Assembly: GCA_944320465.1 (NCBI GenBank)
Contig: CALUHO010000036.1
Location: forward strand, 1 to 32,690
DNA: 32,690 bases
Origin: an uncultured Bacteroidales bacterium
Lineage (GTDB): Bacteria; Bacteroidota; Bacteroidia; Bacteroidales; P3
Direction: 5' to 3'
Under the pieces are notes generated by a model. That model was not told the origin of the DNA, did no database searches, and worked only from the letters and a program-made list of their open reading frames with translations. Positions 24,292 through 32,454 of this stretch are shown here, one piece after another; the first letter of the stretch is position 1; each line of letters starts with the position of its first letter. The position numbers were made by a program, and so were the translations under genes.

Positions 24292-25302
24292 ATGTCTTTC
24301 CGGCGGCTTCTTGTCCCGGTTTTCTGCCTTGCCTTTGCGGCTTGTTCGGGACAACGTGTTCCGGAATATTGTCCGGATGCGCCGGATTACGCTTCTGCTT
24401 CCATGTGGTACCGGCCTGCGGATTCCGCCTCTTCGGATTCGAAGCCGGCGGACGTGTTTTATGTGCTGCCTACCTGCGTGTGGTCGTGGAAGACATCCGA
24501 CGGGCAGGAATGCTTCTACATGGATGTGCACGACTCCGCGCAAAGAGCCTTGGTCGAAGGCTCGAACCTTCTGGCTTCGGCCTTGTTCAGTCCTTCTTGC
24601 AATTTTTATTCCCCTTATTACCGGCAGATTACCATGGATTTCTGGTTCGAGCCGGAAGAAGAGATAAACCGGCGTTACGCTTTGGCGCACCAGGATGTGG
24701 TGGCTGCGTTCCGTTACTACATGGAACATTTCAACGGGGGGAAGCCGTTCTTCCTGGCCGGGCATAGCCAGGGCGGCAAGGCCGTGATAGAGTTGCTGAA
24801 GCATACGCTTACCGATGCCGAGCGGGAACGTCTGGTGGCGGCATACGTTTTCGGCTATTCCGTCAGCGAAGCCGAACTGGCGGAATTCCCGGCACTGGAA
24901 CCGGCGCAAGCTGCCGATGACTGCGGCGTGGTGATTTGCTACAACTCGGTTTCGCGCCCCGAGGCCTGTTCGGAATTATTCAAAGACAATGTGGTTTGCA
25001 TCAATCCGGTGAACTGGAGGACGGATTCGGTTTACGCGCCGTCTTCCCGGCATGCGGGGGCTGTATTCTTCGATGCTCAGGGCAGGGCGGATACCTTGTT
25101 CCATGCGCTTGGCGTGAAGGTTCGCCCCGATTTGCATACGCTTCTGATTGATGGTTTGAAGGATGAAGACTATTTTATACCCTCCATTTCCTCGCTTTTC
25201 CCCTTGGGCAATTACCATGTTCAGGAAATAAACCTTTATTTCTTGAACCTGCAAGAGAACATCCGCCAGCGTCTGGAGGCGTATGCCCGCAGGGAGGAAT
25301 AA
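24292..25302 (+). CDS. DUF3089 alpha/beta-hydrolase-like lipoprotein
   Basis: A 336-residue predicted lipoprotein: MSFRRLLVPVFCLAFAAC has a lipobox with Cys18. The DUF3089 body contains ADVFYVLPT and ends GNYHVQEINLYFLN. The nucleophile elbow GHSQGG puts Ser159 at the active site, and the C-terminal GNYH His is the likely base. So it is probably an envelope esterase or lipase, substrate unknown. In-frame starts at 24280 (ATG) and 24274 (TTG) also exist; 24292 was preferred because it gives the tightest signal peptide and lies downstream of the tandem promoter motifs. It follows the T9SS adhesin in the same direction but is separated by a terminator-like stem-loop. Confidence 0.82.
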   Translation: MSFRRLLVPVFCLAFAACSGQRVPEYCPDAPDYASASMWYRPADSASSDSKPADVFYVLPTCVWSWKTSDGQECFYMDVHDSAQRALVEGSNLLASALFSPSCNFYSPYYRQITMDFWFEPEEEINRRYALAHQDVVAAFRYYMEHFNGGKPFFLAGHSQGGKAVIELLKHTLTDAERERLVAAYVFGYSVSEAELAEFPALEPAQAADDCGVVICYNSVSRPEACSELFKDNVVCINPVNWRTDSVYAPSSRHAGAVFFDAQGRADTLFHALGVKVRPDLHTLLIDGLKDEDYFIPSISSLFPLGNYHVQEINLYFLNLQENIRQRLEAYARREE

Positions 25303-25430
25303 GACGGCTTTTCCCCGGGAGTTCCGGCAGGCTTGAACTTGCGGGTTTGCAAAAGGACAGGCTTTCTTTGTCCTGGAGTCCTTTGTTCCTTTCAGGGAGG
25401 GCCGGCAAGGGGGAAGAAAGGGAAAAAGTG

Positions 25431-25438
25431 TACTTTTG
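25431..25438 (+). promoter_or_regulatory. -7 motif upstream of ettA
   Basis: TACTTTTG is an exact TAnnTTTG match, giving a leader of about 140 nt before ATG 25586. No -33 box at the right distance. Confidence 0.4.
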
Positions 25439-25450
25439 CACGGCCTGCGG

Positions 25451-25490
25451 GGAGCTGTGTCAAAATAAGATTTTCATGACACATCGCTCC
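25451..25490. repeat. Short inverted repeat resembling the ends of the composite core
   Basis: GGAGCTGTGTC and GACACATCGCTCC pair with a 2-nt bulge around a 16-nt loop. gtgtcaaaata and atgacacatcgc.ccgg match the two edges of the core at 9783-10364, so this may be an end-to-end remnant of family C. It lies in the predicted ettA leader. Confidence 0.45.
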
Positions 25491-25510
25491 GGGATGGAAG
25501 TTTCAAGGGA

Positions 25511-25573
25511 TGGGCATCGGCTGGGCTTCCCTCGATAAATGGGCATCAGCAAAATGGGCATCCAACGATAAAT
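25511..25573 (+). repeat. Short direct repeats in the ettA leader
   Basis: tgggcatc occurs at 25511-25518, 25540-25547 and 25555-25562, and cgataaat at 25533-25540 and 25566-25573. All lie in the 75 bp before the ettA start. Confidence 0.6.
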
Positions 25574-25585
25574 CTGAAAAACTAT

Positions 25586-27268
25586 ATGGCAGCAGAAGAA
25601 CAACCGAAAATTATTTTTTCGATGAACCGGGTGAGCAAGATTTACCCGCCCAACAAACAGGTTTTGAAAGATATCTGGCTTTCTTTTTTCTATGGAGCCA
25701 AAATCGGGATTATCGGTTTGAACGGTTCGGGGAAATCCACCTTGCTCAAGATTATTGCCGGCATCGACAAGAACTACCAAGGCGACGTGGCTTTCTCGCC
25801 GGGTTACAGCGTGGGGTATTTGGCTCAGGAGCCGGAACTTGACAACAGCAAGACCGTCAAGGAAGTAGTCCAGGAAGGCGTGCAGGAGGTAGTGGACCTG
25901 ATGAAGGAATACGAAGAGGTGAACAACAAGTTTGCCGATCCGATGAGCGACGAGGAAATGAACAAGCTCATTGAACGCCAAGGCGAATTGACGGAATTGC
26001 TCGACCAGCACGATGCTTGGGAACTCGATGCCAAGCTGGAACGTGCCATGGACGCGCTCAACTGCCCGGAACCGGATGCTTCGGTGGCCACGCTTTCGGG
26101 AGGGGAACGCCGCCGGGTGGCTTTGTGCCGCCTGCTTTTGCAGGAACCGGACATCCTTTTGCTTGACGAGCCGACCAACCATTTGGATGCCGAGTCCATC
26201 CAGTGGCTGGAAGCCCATTTGCAGCAGTACAAGGGAACGGTGATTGCCGTTACCCACGACCGTTACTTCCTGGATAACGTTGCCGGGTGGATTCTGGAAC
26301 TCGACCGGGGCGAAGGCATCCCTTGGAAAGGCAATTACAGTTCGTGGCTGGAACAGAAGACAAAGCGCCTGGAACAAGAAGAAAAAGCGGAATCCCGTCG
26401 CCGCAAGACTTTGGAACGCGAATTGGAATGGGTTCACATGGCACCCAAGGCGCGTCAGGCCAAGGGGAAAGCCCGTTTGAACGCTTACGAGAAGATGCTC
26501 AACGAGGATACCAAGCAGAAAGAGGAACGTTTGGAAATCTATATTCCCAACGGGCCTCGTTTGGGAACCAATGTGATAGAGGCGGTGCATGTCCGCAAGG
26601 CTTTTGGCGACAAGGTGCTGTTCGACGACCTCAATTTCAAGCTGCCTCCGGCAGGCATCGTGGGCGTTATCGGGCCGAACGGGGCTGGTAAGACCACGCT
26701 TTTCAGGATGATCATGGGTTTGGAGAAGCCCGATGCCGGTACTTTCGAAGTAGGGCCGACCGTCAAGTTGGGTTATGTGGACCAGCAGCATTCCACTATC
26801 GACCCGGAAAAGACCGTATGGGAAGTGATTTCGGAGGGCAGCGAGCAAATCAACTTGGGCGGACGTCTGGTCAATTCCCGCGCCTATGTGTCGCGTTTTA
26901 ATTTCAGCGGCACCGAGCAAGGCAAGAAGGCCGGGGTGCTGTCCGGCGGGGAGCGCAACCGTATGCACTTGGCTTTGGCGCTGAAAAGCGAGGGCAACGT
27001 GTTGCTCTTGGACGAGCCGACCAACGATATCGATGTGAACACCTTGCGGGCCTTGGAAGAAGGTCTGGAAGCCTTCGCGGGCTGTGCGGTGGTCATTTCG
27101 CACGACCGTTGGTTCTTGGACCGTATCGCTACCCATATCCTGGCTTTCGAAGGTGATGGCCAGGTCTATTTCTTTGAAGGCAGTTACACTGAGTACGAGG
27201 AGAACAAGAAGAAACGTTTGGGGGATATAACGCCGAAGCGGTTCAAGTATAAGAAGCTGATGGAATAG
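25586..27268 (+). CDS. ettA: ABC-F protein, energy-dependent translational throttle EttA
   Basis: A 560-residue soluble ATPase with two ABC domains and no membrane segments. It binds the ribosomal E site and gates entry into elongation according to ATP/ADP. The first Walker A is GLNGSGKST (44-52); LSGGE (170-174) and LLLDEPTNHLD follow. The long insertion at about 85-150 (NSKTVKEVVQEGVQEVVDLMKEYEEV) is the arm that marks EttA among ABC-F proteins. The interdomain linker is highly charged (EQKTKRLEQEEKAESRRRKTL). The second Walker A GPNGAGKTT is near 362, with LSGGERNR and LLLDEPTNDID. Length and the KRFKYKKLME end match EttA. The leader has short repeats and a hairpin; whether they regulate it is unknown. 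Confidence 0.95.
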   Translation: MAAEEQPKIIFSMNRVSKIYPPNKQVLKDIWLSFFYGAKIGIIGLNGSGKSTLLKIIAGIDKNYQGDVAFSPGYSVGYLAQEPELDNSKTVKEVVQEGVQEVVDLMKEYEEVNNKFADPMSDEEMNKLIERQGELTELLDQHDAWELDAKLERAMDALNCPEPDASVATLSGGERRRVALCRLLLQEPDILLLDEPTNHLDAESIQWLEAHLQQYKGTVIAVTHDRYFLDNVAGWILELDRGEGIPWKGNYSSWLEQKTKRLEQEEKAESRRRKTLERELEWVHMAPKARQAKGKARLNAYEKMLNEDTKQKEERLEIYIPNGPRLGTNVIEAVHVRKAFGDKVLFDDLNFKLPPAGIVGVIGPNGAGKTTLFRMIMGLEKPDAGTFEVGPTVKLGYVDQQHSTIDPEKTVWEVISEGSEQINLGGRLVNSRAYVSRFNFSGTEQGKKAGVLSGGERNRMHLALALKSEGNVLLLDEPTNDIDVNTLRALEEGLEAFAGCAVVISHDRWFLDRIATHILAFEGDGQVYFFEGSYTEYEENKKKRLGDITPKRFKYKKLME

Positions 27269-27371
27269 GATCTGATATGGTTGCCAAGAAGTTTCTGATA
27301 CGCTAAATCGTTGCCGTTAGGGTTGACCTGTCGGGGCGGTTCATGCGGAAAGGGGCTTCTTGGCTGTTCGT

Positions 27372-27443
27372 ATTATTGTCGCCCCGGAGTTTGAGAATGC
27401 TTGGGAGTTCATCTATGCGCATTCCGGACTTCGGGGCGATAAT
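27372..27443. other. Imperfect long hairpin in the gap before the beta-barrel gene
   Basis: ATTA-TCGCCCCG with GAATGC on the left (27372-27400) pairs with GCATTC and CGGGGCGA-TAAT on the right (27419-27443), with a mismatched middle and an 18-nt loop. It may end ettA transcription, 104 bp past its stop, or be a remnant element. The rest of 27269-27624 shows no gene; a short minus-strand frame there is unsupported. Confidence 0.45.
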
Positions 27444-27624
27444 CGTATAGGCCATGACAAGTTCAAGTAGTAAATGCAATTTTGTACAGAAAAGGAGGGC
27501 TTTTGTCCTGTTGATGGAATTTTTGCGTACTTTTACCGGATAGAACAGGTTCATCGATTTGGATGGTGCCTGTCAGAGGGATTTTCTCTATTTCGTGGCA
27601 AAAAAAACTTAAAACAGAGATATT

Positions 27625-28326
27625 ATGAAAACTGAAGCTGTTAAGAAAACATGGGCTCAAACCAAGTTGCGTTTTTTTGTTGCGGGATTGTTGTGTATTC
27701 TGGCTGTGCCGGCGATGGCTGAAACAGAGACAGGAGAGGGATTCGTGGAATCTTCATCGGAATCGGCTGCCATGCAGGCTTCTTTGCCGGATACTGCATC
27801 GGCGAGGGCGGGTTCTTGGAAAACGCTGGGCTTTTGGAAGCAGCAGCCGCACCGGGTGGCCATAGGGACTGGTTTTGATGTGGAAACGAAGGACGCGTAC
27901 CGGAACGGCAACGGGCCGCTGTATTTCACCTTGGAGTATGCCTATGATATTCCCTGGAAATTAGAAGCACTTAATTTCTTTGTCGGCGGCAGGTTGCATG
28001 GCGGATGGCAAGGGAAAAAGGACTCCTACTATAATATGGATTTGGGCGTTGCCGCAGGCGTGGGGCTCAAATTTCATATGACATGGTTCTTGTCTCTGTC
28101 GGCCGCTTATTGGGGCGGTTACGCCTATACCGAAAATAGATGGGATGTGCATGGAATCGGGATGGAAATCCCTTCTGTCAAGGAGTCTGTCTACCGGAGT
28201 GTTTTGGATTTGCGATTGACAGGGACCATTAAATTCATGGAAGTCTGGGCAGGTTACGAATGGTTGTGGAGCGGGAAAGAATTGTCTAATGCATATCTTA
28301 CGATAGGGGTCGGGTACCGCTTCTGA
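27625..28326 (+). CDS. Outer-membrane beta-barrel protein, function unknown
   Basis: A 233-residue exported protein. The signal peptide has a basic start (KTEAVKK..KLR) and hydrophobic core FFVAGLLCILAVPAMA, with cleavage after AMA. A polar linker of about 45 residues follows. Residues from about 90 show alternating beta-strands rich in aromatic and glycine residues (GPLYFTLEYAYDI, FVGGRLHGGW, LSLSAAYWGGYAY, EVWAGYEWLW). It ends YLTIGVGYRF, the C-terminal aromatic that marks outer-membrane barrels. With about 8 strands it resembles small OmpA/OmpW-type barrels, but I do not recognise a named family. It converges on porU and shares a terminator hairpin with it; adjacency does not make it PorV, which is larger. 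Confidence 0.75.
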   Translation: MKTEAVKKTWAQTKLRFFVAGLLCILAVPAMAETETGEGFVESSSESAAMQASLPDTASARAGSWKTLGFWKQQPHRVAIGTGFDVETKDAYRNGNGPLYFTLEYAYDIPWKLEALNFFVGGRLHGGWQGKKDSYYNMDLGVAAGVGLKFHMTWFLSLSAAYWGGYAYTENRWDVHGIGMEIPSVKESVYRSVLDLRLTGTIKFMEVWAGYEWLWSGKELSNAYLTIGVGYRF

Positions 28327-28356
28327 CGGTTGCCCGCATTGGAGAAAACATGAGCG

Positions 28357-28394
28357 CAAGCTTTGCAAAGTAGAAAGAGCCTTTGCAAAGCTTG
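28357..28394. terminator. Perfect hairpin between convergent genes
   Basis: CAAGCTTTGCAAAG (28357-28370) and CTTTGCAAAGCTTG (28381-28394) form a 14-bp perfect stem with a 10-nt loop, in the 101-bp gap between the beta-barrel gene (+) and porU (-). Each arm also contains the palindrome CTTTGCAAAG. It probably stops transcription from both sides, although T-tracts are weak. Confidence 0.65.
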
Positions 28395-28427
28395 TTTGCA
28401 TTTTGAATTTGAGCTGTGCGATGGCGG

Positions 28428-31400
28428 TTATTCTATTTTCAGCAGTTTGGTAGTAAGGGTTGCAGTGGTTTGGCCATCGATGTGATGCAGCACAAGGCGG
28501 CAGATGTATAGTCCGGAACGGAAGCCGGCGGATGGCCAGTTCCAGCGCAGGGTTTCAAGGCTCTGTCCTCCCGATGCGATTCCGGTGTTGGAGAAAACAT
28601 GAGTGCAGAGCAAGCGGCCTGTCATGTTATAAATTTGGAGTTCGGCTCTGTTCCAGGCGGATACGCCACGGAGCAGGAAATCCGTGAAGCCTTGGTCTTT
28701 GGCCGGGTTCGGCATCGCCAACAGGCTTGCCCCGCTTTCTTTTCCGGCTAAGAGTTCCGTCTCGTTTTCCAGGCGGCTATGGAAGTCTATCCTGGCATAG
28801 CCTGCGATATCGAAAATGTTCCAGACTTGCAAGTGCAGGCTGTAATCGCCGCTGGGCAGAAGCAGTGGATATTCCAGTACCCCGCTCCGGGACGTGCCGG
28901 CATCGAAGCTGAAATAATCATTGAGGACGATTGCCTCGTTTTCATTCCCGTTGATAGTCAATCTCAAGTCTTTTCCGGGAGCGATGCCGGAGAGGCTCAG
29001 CCCGTTTCGGTCTGAAATTTCAGCCCGCAGGTACGGAACGGACGCATATTCCCCGGCTGCATAAATGTCTCGGTACACGATTTCGGGATAAATGAGCGGC
29101 GCGGAGGAGTCTGCCAAGGCATTGTTTTCGATACCGCCAATCATGAAGCCCGTGAAGCTGCCCGAAGCGTCCGCGCCTTGCGCCGGGTCGTAGGCATAGT
29201 AGCTCAGCTTGCCGGAAGCCATGCCCGGGGCGATGTGCCGGGGCATTTGGAAGGCGATTGTGAACTTTCCGTCCTTGACTTCGGTCTTGCCCGATAGCAG
29301 AAGCCGTTCCTGCGATACATAGGTGACGGTATCCATCAATTCTGGATAGCAAACATACGTCCCGTCTTGGCGGATGTAGGCGCTCCCGTCCACTACGGAG
29401 AGCGTGTCCGGCTTGTCGTAAAGGCGGTAGAAAAGTTCGCCGTTGAAAGCCGGATCTGCCATGCCGTCGGATGTTAGGTTGTCTATTTGCCCATGGATGG
29501 CGACCGAGGCCAAGGCACGGAGCGTATCGCAGGCCGGGATGTCGATGCCGTTGCTTTCGGACTGTACCGGCTTTCCGTTGATTTTCAATGTCCGGATGCG
29601 GTTTTCCGGAAGGGGAATCTTCAAGCCGGGGTCGCCTATCAGCGCGAGGGTCGGGACGCAGGAACCGCTGCTTTCCTGTTTGGCTTTAAGCCAGGCATCG
29701 CCTATGGTGACGGGATTGCCGTTTTCGGCTTGCAGCAAATGCTGCAAGAAGCGGCTGTGCATTTCTTCTACCCCGCTGTTCACGTAAAATTGTCCTGTCG
29801 CGCCTGCGGCCGCGATGCAGCCCCCGTCAGGATGCAATACCGCTGCTTCCGTGCCGCTGATTTGGAAGGGGTTATCCATCGTGGCAAAGCTGCAGGCAAA
29901 AGAAAAGAGGATAGGGTATGCATAGGAGGCTTCCCAATTCAGGATGTTTTCCACTTTCAACAGGCGGTCGTTTCCCCAGGCATCCGGCCCGCCATGCCCC
30001 ATATAGCCGATGTAGAAGACTCCGTTTATCAGGGCGGCGGTGATTTTTTGCCGAGCCTCGGCTTGGCGCAGGGTGTCGAAACCCGAATAGATTTTATGGA
30101 TATTCAGCAGGGTATCGGTATCCTTCATGGTTTGGGAAATCCATCTTTCTATATCTCCGATGAATTCTTGCCCTCCCACGAAGACCACATCGTTTTTCCA
30201 CGGACCGAAGTTCCCTTGCCGCCGCCATGCCGGGTCGTCCGGCACGTACTGGCGGGCAGAATACCTTTGTATTTTCCGCACCATGGCATCGGCTTCTGCT
30301 GCGGAATGCACCGGAATCCGCCCCACCGCCATGTCCATATTGCCTTGGTATGAGGGATTGTATGTTCCAGACAGCAGACCCTCGCCGTTTTCCAGGTAGC
30401 CGAAGGCATCTTCGTATAACTGCAGGTATTTTCTTTCTGCCTTATCTTCATCGGGCGAAAAGGTAGGGACAAAGCTGCTGTGTAGGCCGTAAATATCCTT
30501 GTAATCGTAGGAGACTGCCCCGAACAATAGCAGGTAACGGGGCTTTTTGGAAGCGGATTGCTCGTAGAGGCTTTTGGCAAAGAGCCGGATGGCCGAGGGA
30601 TCCTGCACGCCGGAAGAAAACTCGTTGAAAACCTCCGTGGTGGTGACTACGCAGGTGGAGTAGCCATCCTCTTGCCGATGCCAGGCGGCCAAGGCTTCGG
30701 CCTGCGCCTTGAAGAGAGGATGGGTCACAATGAGGTATTCCGCATCCTTGACTAAGGCCAAGTCCTGAGGCTTCTGCAAGCCGGAGAACAGCGGGCGTTG
30801 GACATCTTCTGGGGCAAAGGCTACGAATTGCCGCAGGCTGTCAGAGGCCGGGATGGTAAAAGCGGCAAGCCCGTTTTCCGCTTTTATGGTTTGATTAGCC
30901 ACATGTTCGGCTTGGCTGATGTCCCAGACCCGGAGGTTGTCTGTGTTCCCGCCTATTTCAAAACGGCTGTTTTTCCCGATGGCTTCAGGAGAACGGAAAA
31001 ACAGGGCTTGGCCTTGGCGTTTTTCTAGTGGCCGGGTAAAAGAAATCTGCACGAAGTCGAGCCATGCCCGGAGGGTGGTATCTGCATCGGCTTTGGAGAA
31101 GCGGAGCTTGAATCGGTTGTTTGCGGAAACGTTCAGGAGGGTGTCTTTCTGTAGTCGTTGGTATAACCCAAAGGATGTTTTGGGGGATAGCGGTATCTTT
31201 TGCCCCTCTAATTCCATTTGCAGGCAAGGGGTTTCGGTGTTTTTTTCTTCCTGCAAGAAAAAGGCGTTGACCCGGACGTTTGCCTGCCCGTCTACCGGCA
31301 CGCAGGGCAGTTCAATCTCTATCTTATGGCTTTGGCCGTCCTGCTCAAAGGCTTCCCCCAGCCAGGAAAGCGTGCCTTGCAGGGGGTTGTGCAGCTCGGC

Positions 31401-31937
31401 TTCATGACGGGCAAAATCGGGGAACTCCCGGATTGTGGTTTCTGTCTGTAAGTTAGGGTTTTCCGCTTCCGGGACTTCCCGGTGGCAGCCGGCATCCAAG
31501 GTCACGAAATAGTACTGCCGGGTATCGTAAGGGTGTATTTGGATCTGAAACGGGTGGAGCGTGTCCTTGGCATTGTATTGCAGCACATTGGGGCTTTGGC
31601 CGTAGAAATAGAAGCGGTCGCCCGGCCCGAAGATGCCATCATCACCGTCTTGCATGAGGATTGGCATCGGCATAAGCCCTGTTTTCATGGTGCTGTCGTT
31701 GTAGAAGGGCAACAAGCCTGCCGGTCTTCCTATCAAGGCAAGCGTTCCGCTTTCTGTGGGCGAAGAAATCAGGCCGCTTTCCACCAAATCCTCGTAGCGC
31801 ACTTCATAGATGCCATCTTCTTCCACGCCAATTTTAAGGCTGTTCCCTCCCGACAAGAGGCCTTGCGCCATGCTTTCTGACATGGTGGAAAAAAGCAAGC
31901 AGGCAAGCATGAATTTGCACCACAGTTTCGTTTTCAT
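28428..31937 (-). CDS. porU: Type IX secretion system sortase PorU (C25 peptidase family)
   Basis: A 1169-residue exported cysteine-protease-like sortase that removes the C-terminal sorting domain of T9SS cargo at the cell surface and attaches the cargo to A-LPS. The signal peptide ends SESMA before QG. The N-terminal beta region covers 25-390. The C25 (gingipain-like) domain spans about 400-770, with catalytic His648 in MGHGGPDAW and Cys682 in FSFACSFATM, matching the dyad of PorU. LALIGDPGLKIPL closes the domain. Beta-sandwich domains follow, and from about 1070 there is its own T9SS-type C-terminal domain (LLAMPNPAKDQG, GLYICRLVLHHIDGQ), as PorU of P. gingivalis also has. Length is close to that of P. 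gingivalis PorU. The T9SS adhesin in the window is a natural substrate. No porV is adjacent. Confidence 0.9.
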   Translation of the reverse strand: MKTKLWCKFMLACLLFSTMSESMAQGLLSGGNSLKIGVEEDGIYEVRYEDLVESGLISSPTESGTLALIGRPAGLLPFYNDSTMKTGLMPMPILMQDGDDGIFGPGDRFYFYGQSPNVLQYNAKDTLHPFQIQIHPYDTRQYYFVTLDAGCHREVPEAENPNLQTETTIREFPDFARHEAELHNPLQGTLSWLGEAFEQDGQSHKIEIELPCVPVDGQANVRVNAFFLQEEKNTETPCLQMELEGQKIPLSPKTSFGLYQRLQKDTLLNVSANNRFKLRFSKADADTTLRAWLDFVQISFTRPLEKRQGQALFFRSPEAIGKNSRFEIGGNTDNLRVWDISQAEHVANQTIKAENGLAAFTIPASDSLRQFVAFAPEDVQRPLFSGLQKPQDLALVKDAEYLIVTHPLFKAQAEALAAWHRQEDGYSTCVVTTTEVFNEFSSGVQDPSAIRLFAKSLYEQSASKKPRYLLLFGAVSYDYKDIYGLHSSFVPTFSPDEDKAERKYLQLYEDAFGYLENGEGLLSGTYNPSYQGNMDMAVGRIPVHSAAEADAMVRKIQRYSARQYVPDDPAWRRQGNFGPWKNDVVFVGGQEFIGDIERWISQTMKDTDTLLNIHKIYSGFDTLRQAEARQKITAALINGVFYIGYMGHGGPDAWGNDRLLKVENILNWEASYAYPILFSFACSFATMDNPFQISGTEAAVLHPDGGCIAAAGATGQFYVNSGVEEMHSRFLQHLLQAENGNPVTIGDAWLKAKQESSGSCVPTLALIGDPGLKIPLPENRIRTLKINGKPVQSESNGIDIPACDTLRALASVAIHGQIDNLTSDGMADPAFNGELFYRLYDKPDTLSVVDGSAYIRQDGTYVCYPELMDTVTYVSQERLLLSGKTEVKDGKFTIAFQMPRHIAPGMASGKLSYYAYDPAQGADASGSFTGFMIGGIENNALADSSAPLIYPEIVYRDIYAAGEYASVPYLRAEISDRNGLSLSGIAPGKDLRLTINGNENEAIVLNDYFSFDAGTSRSGVLEYPLLLPSGDYSLHLQVWNIFDIAGYARIDFHSRLENETELLAGKESGASLLAMPNPAKDQGFTDFLLRGVSAWNRAELQIYNMTGRLLCTHVFSNTGIASGGQSLETLRWNWPSAGFRSGLYICRLVLHHIDGQTTATLTTKLLKIE

Positions 31938-32026
31938 CTCTCTTTCATTTTAGTGATACTCATATTTTGAGACCTCTGCAAAAGTCAGCATCTCGGCTAA
32001 AGGTAAGACAAATAATATTAATCATC

Positions 32027-32054
32027 AGTGAGCAGGATTCTCCTGCTCGGACTG
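32027..32054. other. Strong palindrome upstream of porU
   Basis: CAGT-GAGCAGGA, loop TTC, TCCTGCTC-gg-ACTG: a 12-bp stem with a 2-nt bulge. It lies about 90 bp upstream of the porU start, at the broken end of the primase remnant, and could be an operator, a terminator of the remnant or a recombination scar. Confidence 0.4.
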
Positions 32055-32250
32055 TGGAGGCGGTTTGCAGAGTCCTCATTTTTAGGGAGGATGTCATATG
32101 CCCCCTTGTAGGATTCTATGTGCATGCCGGATGGTGCGATGGCACACAACCGGCACACTGGCTGGTAACCTGATTTTCCGCTTGTCCTACTGTACCATCT
32201 CCGTGCAAACACATCCTCGCGTCCCTTGAACAGATTACGGAATACACTTA

Positions 32251-32454
32251 GAAGCTGTTTAAAATTTCTTGCAATCCTGAAAAGGCTGAATTTTCAGGGA
32301 GCGGTTTCAGGATTTTGTTTGCCCATCGGGTGCTATTTCGGGGCTTTTTTGCGTTTTTCACGTCCGATAGCTTGGCTATCCTCCTTTGAAAAACGCGGCA
32401 AAATCCCTCGAAATTTCCTCCCGATGCCTCAAACAAATAAATTTAAACAGCTTC
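32251..32454 (-). mobile_element. Family A MITE-like element, 204 bp, inside the primase remnant
   Basis: The ends are gaagctgtttaaa and tttaaacagcttc, flanked by TTA at 32248-32250 and 32455-32457. It is the short form, with the same internal hairpins (tcctgaaa / tttcagga; gcgtttttca / tgaaaaacgc around gatagcttggctatc). It is transcribed-sense with respect to the interrupted gene when read as family A forward. Confidence 0.92.
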
